From Siphonodentalium dalli (Eukaryota > Mollusca > Scaphopoda > Gadilida > Siphonodentaliidae): a DNA stretch of 64,000 nucleotides. The stretch is taken from the NCBI GenBank assembly GCA_032622095.1, contig CP136067.1, forward strand, positions 43,135,549-43,199,548. Reading direction: 5' to 3'. The notes beneath the pieces are model-generated. The model was not told where the DNA came from. It saw nothing but the letters and a program-made list of their open reading frames with translations, and did not search any database. The stretch's first letter is position 1. Each line of letters starts with the position of its first letter. Positions 40,101 to 51,938 of this stretch are shown here, piece after piece. The translations under genes were made by a program, and so were the position numbers.

Positions 40101-43100
40101 ATATTTCCGACTAAATCCTGAAAAGTTACCCATAATTCTGCTGTGGTTAAAGGAGTCGATTAATTAGGGCATTAATGTATATCTAGCCGGTGCTAATAAC
40201 CCTTTCACGATGAGAGCTTCCTGAATTCTTGCACAAACCCTGTGATAATGCACTCTGCTCTACGTGGATCGACAAAAAAAATAAGTTTTCCAGATAAACA
40301 ATGAAGGATAACTCAAGAATGGAAAATGTGAACATCATTTGCCCTCTTATGAAAGCGACGATGACAAATATCCATACCAAAATTAATTGAGATTTAATAA
40401 CCTATGGCCGTATATATGCCCAGATGGATGGATGGATGGCTAAACAGACAGACGGACAGATGGATAAAGTCAATCCAGTATACCCAATATTTTATCTTTG
40501 AAAAGTGGGGGTATAATAGTCTTTAAGATTATCCAATACTTTAACCCTTCCATGACTGGAACTTCCTGAAATTTCCCAAAAACCCTGTGCCAATGCATTC
40601 TCTTATATATGAGAGTCCCACATAAGGAGCCTCGTATATAAAAGGGAATGCATTGGCTTAAAAATATTTACATTGACCTTGTAAGCCAGTGCATTCTCTT
40701 ATATATGCGAGGGCAACAAGCCATATTTCCGACTAAATCCTGAAAAGTTACCCATAATTCTGCTGTGGTTAAAGGAGTCGATTAATTAGAGCATTACTGT
40801 AAGTAGAAACACTCTTTTGTTTTTGTTATATGCTGCAGAACAAAGTGAACCTGATTTCTTTTTGAGTTGATAAATGTCTATCAATTCGCAATTTTTTCAA
40901 TACCATGCAGTCTGTTTCACTTTAACTATCAAGGTGTTAATCTTTCCATGACTGGATCTTCCTGAAATTTCCCAAAAACCCTGTGCCAATGCATTCTCTT
41001 ATATATGAGAGTCCCCCATAAGGAGACTCGTATATAAAAGGGAATGCATTGGCTTAAAAATATTTACATTGACCTTGTAAGCCAGTGCATTCTCTTATAT
41101 ATGCGAGGCTCCCTATGGCAGACTCTCATATATAAGAGAATGCATGGTCTTTAATGCTGCATCAGTGCAGCTCCCGTCATGAAAGGGTTAAGATTACTAA
41201 AATAGATAATATTGGAGGATTAAAACACTTACCATCAGAAGCGCTTTTCAACTTGTCCAAATAGCTAACAGGTTTCGTTTCTCGAACTTTATCTGGAGGA
41301 TTATGTGTTTTTTTCTCTGGGGGACTATAGGTTTTTCTCTCAGGGGGACTGTAGGTTTTTCTCTCCGGGAGACTGTAGGTTTTTTTCTCCCTTTTAACTT
41401 CGGCCCTTGGGGCTTCTTCATGTTTCCTTTTGATTGGCTTCACTGTCTTGCTGTGCGAGACTGAAGACAATAACAGACCACATAATAATAGGTAAAGAAT
41501 GAATACATCATAGAGTTAACCCTTTACCCAACAGAAGGGCCCTGTGCCAATGCATTCTCTTATATATGCGAGTCGACCATAGGTCGCCTCGCATATATAA
41601 GAGAATGCATTGGCTTAACACATTAAAAATTATAAAATTGTTAAAGAATGTAAGAAAAAATGGTAAAAAGTGTTAAAACAAGATTTTTTTTAGGCCAATG
41701 CATTCTCTTATATATGCGAGGCGACCTATGGTCGACTCGCATATATAAGAGAATGCATTGGCACAGGGCTAACTGTAACTATCACAATGTGGTCAAGGAG
41801 CCGGTTCCAATGATATCCATATTTGTATGGTTCTATTGAGACAGACCGAATATATTTTAGGCTGTTGAAGCTTTATTTGGCCGGTTTTGGCCGGTTTGTT
41901 GGGTAAAGGGTTAAACACATTCCACGTCTTTGTTTGACATGTCTTCAGAAGTAATCAGAATCACAAATTTGGAAACCAGGAAACTCCCCGTTATATTATG
42001 GGTCTCATCACCGAGAAAGAATCTTCATAAATAATAGCGATCAAGTTGAAATTTATCTTTGGAAAGAATAGCTCTGATTAACCCTTACATGATGGGAGCT
42101 GCGCTGGTGCAGCACTAAAGATACTGTGCCAGTGCATTCTCTTATATATGCGAGTCTCCCATAGGGAGCCCCGCATATATAAGATAATGCACTAGCTTAC
42201 AGGGTTAAGGTAAATATTGTTGCATTCTCTTATGTATGCGAGACGTCCTATGGGCGACTCGCATATATAAGAAATTACATTGGCACAGGGTTATCATAAA
42301 ATTTCAAGAAGCTCCAGTCATGGAAGGGTTAAGGGCCATCAGATCTGAGTTAGGAGAGAGCAAATACCCACCTAAGACTAAGTTTATATAGACTATAAAT
42401 GCATAACCTAAACAATGATTAAGGATTATACCAAATAATTAAAACTTGTAACCCTTTACCCAACAAACCGGCCAAAACCGGCCAAATAAAGCTTCAAGAG
42501 CCTAAAATATCTTGAGTCTGTCTCAATAAAACCATACAAATATGGATATCATTGGAATCGGCTCATTGACCACATTGTGATAGTTACAGTTATGCCCTGT
42601 GCCAATGCATTCTCTTATATATGCGAGTCGACCATAGGTCGCCTGGCATATATAAGAGAATGCATTGGCCTAAAACAAATCTTTTTTTAACACTTTTTAA
42701 CATTTTTTCTTACATTCTTTAACAATTTTATAATTTTTAATGTGTTAAGCCAATGCATTCTCTTATATATGCGAGGCGACCTATGGTCGACTCGCATATA
42801 TAAGATAATGCATTGGCACAGGGCCCTTCTGTTGGGTAAAGGGTTAAACACATTCCACGTCTTTGTTTGACATGTCTTCAGAAGTAATCAGAATCACAAA
42901 TTTGGAAACCAGGAAATTCCCGTTATATTATGGGTCTCATCACCAAGAAAAAATCTTCATAAATAATAGCGATCAAGTTGAAATTTATCTTTGGAAAGAA
43001 TAGCTCTGATTAACCCTTACATGATGGGAGCTGCGCTGGTGCAGCACTAAAGATACTGTGCCAGTGCATTCTCTTATATATGCGAGTCTCCCATAGGGAG

Positions 43101-46100
43101 CCCCGCATATATAAGATAATGCACTAGCTTACAGGGTTAAGGTAAATATTGTTAAACCAATGCATTCTCTTATGTATGCGAGGTGTCCTATGGGCGACTC
43201 GCATATATAAGAAATTGCATTGGCACAGGGTTATCATAAAATTTCAAGAAGCTCCAGTCATGGAAGGGTTAAGGGCCATCAGATCTGAGTTAGGAGAGAG
43301 CAAATACCCACCTAAGACTAAGTTTATATAGACTATAAATGCATAACCTAAACAATGACCCTTTACCCAACAAACCGGCCAGAACCGGCCAAATAAAGCT
43401 TCAACAGCCTAAATTATCTTCGGTCTGTCTCAATAAAACCATACAAATATGGATATCATTGGAATCGGCTCATTGACCACATTGTGATAGTTACAGTTAT
43501 GCCCTGTGCCAATGCCTTCTCTTATATATGCGAGTCGACCATAGGTCGCCTCGCATATATAAGAGAATGCATTGGCCTAAAAAAAATATATTTTTAACAC
43601 TTTTTACCATTTTTTCTTACATTCTTTAACAATTTCATAATTTTTAATGTGTTAAGCCAATGCATTCTCTTATATATGCGAGGCGACCTATGGTCGACTC
43701 GCATATATAAGAGAATGCATTGGCACAGGGCCCTTCTGTTGGGTAAAGGGTTAAACACATTCCACGTCTTTGTTTGACATGTCTTCAGAAGTAATCAGAA
43801 TCACAAATTTGGAAACCAGGAAATTCCCGTTATATTACGGGTCTCATCACCAAGAAAGAATCTTCATAAATAATAGCGATCAAGTTGAAATTTATCTTTG
43901 GAAAGAATAGCTCTGATTAACCCTTACATGATGGGAGCTGCGCTGGTGCAGCACTAAAGATACTGTGCCAGTGCATTCTCTTATATATATGCGAGTCTCC
44001 CATAGGGAGCCCCACATATATAAGATAATGCACTAGCTTACAGGGTTAAGGTAAATATTGTTGCATTCTCTTATGTATGCGAGGCGTCCTATGGGCGACT
44101 CGCATATATAAGAAATTGCATTGGCACAGGGTTATCATAAAATTTCAAGAAGCTCCAGTCATGGAAGGGTTAAGGGCCATCAGATCTGAGTTAGGAGAGA
44201 GCAAATACCCACCTAAGACTAAGTTTATAAGGACTATAAATGCATAACCTAAACAATGATTAAGGATTATACCAAATAATTAACACTTTTAACCCTTTAC
44301 CCAACAAACCGGCCAAATAAAGCTTCAAGAGCCTAAAATATCTTGAGTCTGTCTCAATAAAACCATACAAATATGGATATCATTGGAATCGGCTCATTGA
44401 CCACATTGTGATAGTTACAGTTATGCCCTGTGCCAATGCATTCTCTTATATATGCGAGTCGACCATAGGTCGCCTGGCATATATAAGAGAATGCATAGGC
44501 CTAAAAAAAATCTTTTTTTAACACTTTTTACCATTTTTTCTTACATTCTTTAACAATTTTATAATTTTTAATGTGTTAAGCCAATGCATTCTCTTATATA
44601 TGCGAGGCGACCTATGGTCGACTCGCATATATAAGAGAATGCATTGGCACAGGGCCCTTCTGTTGGGTAAAGGGTTAATTAGTGAATAGATTTTCTAAAG
44701 AGTTGAATCATAATTCGTCCTTACTTTCACGCTCCTTGGTTTCTTCAACGAGTACTTTTCTTTTACGGCTTACTGAACTTGAACTCGGTGCTGCGAAAGA
44801 TGAACAAGATCTCAGTGGAGATATAAATAATCAACAAGAGCATTGCTGGGCATGGCTAAATATACCCATTAGTTTACTTGTAAATTGCTATTTTAATATA
44901 TAGAGGATCTCCAACGAGTTATGTTGGGATATCATATAAGGTTTTATGGAAACGAGTTTGATAAATTTGATTCACGAGTCGTAAACGAGTTGTGAATAAA
45001 ATTTATGAAATGAATTTCATAAAATCTTATATCCCAACATAACGAGTTGAAGATCTTGTATATCACATGAAAAAAAATAAGAGCTTTATACTTTTTAATA
45101 AATCAACATCTTTAAAAGAATCTGAAAAATGCATGTAAAATAGACATGCACGGCGTTGGCCGAGACGCTTCACAACCATATACGGCAGTATTGCGCGCTC
45201 TGTCTTGTGACGAAACATATAGTCCCCCAATTTGCCTCTTTGTTTTTGTGCCTATTTTCGCTAGTGCAACTAAGTTGGACAATAATTGCACTTTAACCCT
45301 TTACCCAACAAACCGGCCAAATAAAGCTTCAACAGCCTAAAATATCTTCGGTCTGTCTCAATAGAACCATACAAATATGGATATCATTGGAACCGGCTCC
45401 TTGACCACATTGTGATAGTTACAGTTATGCCCTGTGCCAAAGCATTCTCTTATATATGCGATATAAGAGAATGCATTGGCCTAAAAAAAATCTTTTTTTA
45501 ACACTTTTTACCATTTTTTCTTACATTCTTTAACAATTTTATAATTTTTAATGTGTTAAGCCAATGCATTCTCTTATATATGCGAGGCGACCTATGGTCG
45601 ACTCGCATATATAAGAGAATGCATTGGCACAGGGCCGTTCTGTTGGGTAAAGGGTTAATGACCAGAAGCAATCATTTTGCAATGTCTGGTATTTGTGGCA
45701 AGTGCGGTTTTTCTAAATAGTACTAATCCGCGCGATAATGTACTTGGCACTGTGCCAAGTATCCCGATTAGCCACTGGTGACAGATAAGAAAATATGTAA
45801 TGGATTTTTCAATGATATTATAGGGGTTTCATATGATATAATAATTCCATGGGGAATAATAATCTTGCTCAAAGTAGTTAATTTTATAAATATTGTATGC
45901 AATTTGACACACCGTCATTCTTACATATTAATTAGGTGACGTTTACACATAGCCGGTGAAGCCGTTACCCGGCGAACCCGTTAGCCGGCGAAGGTTGGGC
46001 AGAGTGTTTACACATCGCCGGCGAAGATACTCATATATTCATGTGTCTCCTTTGCTTGTTAATAGTTTTCATTTTAGTTCTCACTGAACTGCAATATGAT

Positions 46101-49100
46101 ATTGCTGTACACCTGTAAACATCTAGCCGCTTCCTGTTAGAGATATGGTTGGGCAGTATAGTGAAATGAAACTTTTTAGAAATGGAAATGCCGAAATTAT
46201 TAATATCCAACTCAAACTTTCAGGTATTGCTATTGGTAATTTTATAGATATTTAAAAAACATTGTTAATAGTTTGTTTGGGTTCACATACAGCCTGTGAA
46301 GTGAGTGTCGCACCAAAAGCATGGCCATTGTCAGTTTTGAGATCTTTTCGTCGCATACATTTACAAATTGGTGTCTAATCATTCGGATTAGATTTTATAT
46401 TATATATATAAGTTTCAACATCGCGAATCAAATGTGACACATTATCCATTTGCACATTATACAATAAAATATGTTTTTCATTTTACTCGGGCGTTCACCA
46501 TGTCCATGTATATAGGGCCGTGGCGATGGGGGTGTCTCATCCCAACTTTAATCAAAATATTCAAAAGCTGGAAATTTCATACCTGACACGGCAATAGTTG
46601 GACATTTGACATCAGCAACATGTTGAAATTGTTTTCATAGTTTTATTTTCAACAATTTGTTATTGGTGATTTCTTTAGGCAACATTTGCTTATTTTTTGA
46701 CCAAATTGTTGGACTGAAATGACCATCAGTTGGAAATGATCCAACCTTATTAGAGGTGCGTCAAGTTTGGAAAATGTCCAACAATTGGAAATCTTAAGGC
46801 TGGATGCTAGGATTTTGCAATTTTCAGGGTTCAGATTAAAACAAATTCTCACACCTGGCCATAACCACGGTCGGTCGATAAATTCCAAAGATGAACAGTC
46901 CCACACCTCCAAATCAGGCCATCTAGACCCGTCCCTGTGTAAATATGTCCATGGCGCACTCAGATTTAGATTATTGAACTAATTGTCCATTAAGTTTGAA
47001 TCCACAGAAACGTGCCATCCCATTTCTTCCATATATATATATGGACATACATGTACATGAAATAATTCCCTCGAATGCGCAACAAATGTACCATGCACAT
47101 GCAGAGTACGTGTACCATCATCGGTTAGTATTTATAATAATAGCTTATAACCAAGGTGCGTGACCACCGACCTGACAGCTGATTAGAGACAATCAAACTG
47201 GCACACTGACCAATATATACACAGGTGAAAAGCGGGCTGGTCTATCAGCGATTGCACAATAATAGTGTTCGAGTTAATTGTTGAAAGGAAATCACCCATG
47301 ACGGCATGACCCCAGATAAACATCTAACTTAACCGCAAAGCGAATTAGAATCCATACGACAATCAGGTGCTTGTACTAAATGATTTTATCCAAAAGTTGA
47401 AAACCGTATAGCTGAGTGTCCGGATAGCCGTAATTCCTATCCGGCGAAGTATAAACACTCTATTGTTATCGCTGCCGGCTAAAGCGAATGCGATCTTCGC
47501 CGGGTAATGTATAAACACCCCCTTAGATGCAGTGATGGCAAAATTGTTTTCATTATTTTATCCCAGATAGTTGTATCTCAAATCGAGAAGTAAATATTTA
47601 CAATTGAGCGTAGTTCAGACAAAGTTTTCAATGGAGAGGTACGGTCTATTTGCTTGAGATTTTCAGCGATGTAAGTAGAATGCAACATTCCTCCAGTTGT
47701 AAACTTATCAGTTTCATGCACCCGAACAAGTCCATATGCTTTGAAGTTTTAGTTGACCATGAGAAGTACATCTAAAGCTGTATTTGCTCTGAAACGTTTA
47801 TGGTACTACATAATTTGACGATTAAAACAAAGATAAAGCAGTGAGAAATGTGAACCCACCTGATTGTGTCTTTGGGGCGATGCCTTTCAGACTGATTACA
47901 CCCTTCCTGTTTACATCTGAAAGGACACAGAGAAAATCCATTATTCGGTGTTCAGTGCACATGAACAAAAAAAATTACAGCTTATGATCCAGGGTTTCCG
48001 CTATTGGGGCAGCGGGTCCCTTTTAGGATCCTCTTCCCCCTCACCCATATTCCCCAATCGACTCCTTAACCACAGCAGAATTATGGGTAATTTTTCAGGA
48101 TTTAGTCGGAAATATGGCTTGTTGTCATTCATCACTGAGAGCTTTCTGATGAATGGCAACAAGCCATATTTCCCACTAAATCCTGAAAAATTACCCATAA
48201 TTCTGATGTGGTTAAGGAGTCGATTCTGCCTGGTTACATCGAGATTATGTTCTGACTCGTTCTGTTGTATGATTATGTAGACAAGGTCCAGAGGTCTGTA
48301 CAATATCAATGTTTATATGCAGTGCCAAATACCTCCACATTATTAAAAACAAAACACAATTACAATTCCTTAACATTATCTGCTTATATTAAAATTACCA
48401 TAGTCATTCACAACTGAGCTTAAATTATCGACTGATTTACTAAATACTAGTAGATATTCAGTTTGTTGATGGACTGAGATTTCCCCTAGCGGCTACAGGG
48501 GTACCATTACTCCCGACCTTTTAACGCTTTGAGTGCCAGGGGCCGATTAAAGAATATAAGAATAAATTATTAAAATTGTAAAAAATTGTATAAAAAAAAA
48601 AACTAAAACATGTTAGGCCAATGCATTCTCTTATATATGCGAGGCGACCTATGGTCGACTCGCATATATAAGAGAATGCATTGGCACAGGGTATATGGGT
48701 TGATACAAAAATCGACCTGGCACTCAAAGGGTTAATAGCGGAAACCCCTGGCTTATCTATTAGGCCATTAAAATAAATATCAATGTTCTCAAGCAATAAG
48801 ATCACAATTTTGAGATGAAGGAGGGAGACTATTCATTTTTATTTTGTTCTCAAAATCTTAAAAAAATACTCCAGACACATCAAAAATACATTTTCGTTGT
48901 TAAAATCCAATATTTCTAACAGAAAATATTGGAAAAAGTGGTTGACGAGGGAGGTGCCTGCGAATTGTATTTATTTGGCCTTACACTGCATTTTTTATAC
49001 TGAGGTGAAACAGAAGGAGAAATACAGGCATTCTTATGATTGCAGTCGTTTAACATGTTCATCACTTAAATATGGATATTGGAATGGACTAGCATCACTA

Positions 49101-51902
49101 AATACACCCTCTGGGAACCTCATTCTGCTTAGGCCTCATCTTCACTGGAAAGTTTCTATAGAAACTTCATCACATAGATTCTATTTCTGTTTTAGTTTAG
49201 TTTCTCTATATCCCCAAATCGGCAGACGACACATTGCATAATCGAGGTGCCCAATGGGTGTACATCACAACATTCACCATTTGGGAACTTTAATCTGAGT
49301 CTATGTCTCCCATAGCAGATGAGGCCATGCAGAATGAGGTCACCAGAGGGCAAATTTGGTGATGCTAAGCTGCTGTGCGGGGGTAGCATCACTAAATTCA
49401 CCCTCTGGGGACCTCATTCTGCAAATGACAGGCATCCTAAACTCAGACTTGACTGTGCTACTATAACTATTTCCTTGGACAGCAAAATGTTATATCTGTT
49501 TGTTGGCACTATATAGTCAACTTTTTTGGACAGCCGGTCAGGTTCGTGATTCTCAGCTTTTTTGGACAGCCGGTTAGGTTCGCGATTCTCACCTTTTTTG
49601 GACAGCCGGTCAGGTTTCCTGGGAGGAGTTGGCTCCCTTTCTTCTTCCTCTTCCTCCTCACTAGAGGACTCTGATGTATCGGAACTTTCACTCTCGCTAT
49701 CGTCTGACTCCTCGCTTTCGCTGTCTGATTCAGATTCTTCCACTTCTTTCTGTTTCTTATCATCGTCATCACTGTCATCATCGCTGTCGATATCTTCATA
49801 CTTAGAATCTGCGAGATAAATGAATGACTGAGTTTATTTGGCCTCAAGACTGGGATAGCACAGTAAAGGCACATACTAATGTTTTATTTCCGAGGACTCA
49901 AATTTGATCAGGCAAATTTAACAATAACCCATGACTTCATTGCCATGTGTGCACATTGTTGCATACGGGACAGCCATTAGCATTTGCTCCCGATCTGATC
50001 TGAGGAGCGGAGGTACAAAATATATCCAGTAAGTTTTTAACCCTTTACCCAAAACCGGCCAAATAAAGCTTCAACAGCCTAAAATATCTTCGGTCTGTCT
50101 CAATAGAACCATACAAATATGGATATCATTGGAACCGGCTCCTTGACCACATTGTGATGGTTACAGTTATGCCCTGTGCCAATGCATTCTCTTATATATG
50201 CGAGTGGACCATAGGTCGCCTCACATATATAAGAGAATGCATTGGCCTAAAAAAAATCTTTTTTTTAACACTTTTTACCATTTTTTCTTACATTCTTTAA
50301 CAATTTAATATTTTGTAATGTGTTAAGCCAATGCATTCTCTTATATATGCGAGGCGACCTATGGTCGACTCGCATATATAAGAGAATGCATTGGCACAGG
50401 GCCCTTCTGTTGGGTAAAGGGTTAAATGCATCTCTTTATTACTTTTTCTCCTGAAATAATTTTCAGATCGTTGATCATAGCATTGATGGTCGATTTGTAA
50501 TGCTAATGATACTGGGAATTCATATACATGGCGACACAATGTCCGACCAACACCATAGGTTGCCTTCAATTATATAAGAGAATGCATTGGCCTAACAATT
50601 TTTTATGATGTTTGATCAATTTTTCTTACATTCTTTAACAATTTTGATAATTTTTTTATCTTTTTTTTTTTATCATTATTTCTTATATTCTTTAACAATT
50701 TCATCATTTTTTAAATAATTTTTTCTTACATTCTTTGAACATTTTATATCTTAGATTCTTTAACAATTTTTTATCATTGTTTTTATTTTTTCTTATATTT
50801 TTTAACAATTATAAAAAATTATATAAAATTTGTTAGGCCAATGCATTCTCTTATATATGCGAGGCGACCTATGGTCGACTCGCATATATAAGAGAATGCG
50901 TCGGCACAGGGCTTTCGAAAAAAATTAAGGAAGCTCCCATCATGAAGGGTTAACAAGTTTCCGTACCATACTTCCATGACCTCTTCTTTGGTTTCTCTTC
51001 GGGCATTTTCTTTTGTCTACGAACTCGCCTTTCATCATCAGACGATTCTTCACGTCTGGCTTTCTTCTTCTTTTCAACTTGTACAGGTACTGATGAAAAT
51101 TAATGGAAGTGTCAATGACACTGTAGCTAAACTTGGAGAGGGGATAATGTCATACAATACAGTCAATACACATATTTGACTGTCTACAGTAATGCTCTAA
51201 GTAATCGAGAGCTTTCCAATGAATGGCAACAAGCAATATTTCCAACTAAATCCACTTTCCAATGAATGGCAACAAGCAATATTTCCAACTAAATCCTGAA
51301 AAGTTACCCATAATTCTGCTGTGGTTAAGAAGTCGATTACTTAGAGTATTACTGTATTTTGTAAATTGTGTAGGTTTGTTAGTGACTTTTGAAGGCGTTT
51401 AAACAGATTTGAATTCCAATTGTCATTTTTTGTTTGCCAAATGTAATATATTTTATGGCATGTGGCAGCGCAAACCCAGGTACCAGGACCTTTTACCCTC
51501 AAGAATAACCCAAGACTCACCTTTCTCTCGAACCTTTGTCTTTATGGGCATTTTTTGACTTGGTGCCTGCTCATGTCGTTCTGCAAAATGACAAGAAATC
51601 AGTCAGTGAATAGCAGCGCTTGAAATGTTTCCAATTTCTTACCCGTCACAGGTGACAGGTAGATTCTGTTAAAGATCTCTTGCCATTTTTGGCTGGATTT
51701 ATGCAAAATATGCATCTCCCCTTCTCCCCTTAATGCATTGTTTTGAAATTATGTGAAGAAAGACAAAATATCACACTTAGAGCTCTTTGAAAGTAAATGT
51801 AATCTTCATTATAAAATTTGTAAATGGAAAGTGTACCGTGTCACCAACACATCTACAGTTTTTGAACTCATTCTAGGTGCAGATACGACCTAAGATCAGG
51901 AT

Positions 51903-51938
<36 letters not shown>

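Larger units (their letters stand above)
41915..44678. repeat. Tandem triplication, ~910-930-bp unit
   Basis: Units begin with acacattccacgtctttgtt at 41915, 42848 and 43755. Each contains unique sequence, one two-hairpin CCCTTACATGATGGG MITE and one double-hairpin CCCTTTACCCAACA MITE. Units are nearly identical. All lie inside one intron of the host gene. Confidence 0.9.

Noticed and set aside
39597-45629. Hairpins as microRNA genes or tRNA-like structures
   Set aside because: A perfect stem of ~30 bp in ~30 near-identical copies within transposon ends is better explained as MITE structure; no tRNA arms or boxes. Small-RNA data could change this.
48001-48309. Similar open frames on both strands
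   Set aside because: They arise because the CAGTAATGC MITE is a palindrome; the same peptide appears in other copies with stops and frameshifts.
49562-49819. Ser/Leu-rich open frame on the + strand
   Set aside because: It is the antisense of the acidic GAX-rich exon at 49593-49808, which has splice sites and phase continuity; the + frame has neither.
50967-50972. Alternative donor GAA|gtatgg for the 50967-51089 exon
   Set aside because: It would put a stop codon at the start of the next exon; the donor four codon positions on (TATG|gtacgg) keeps phase 1.
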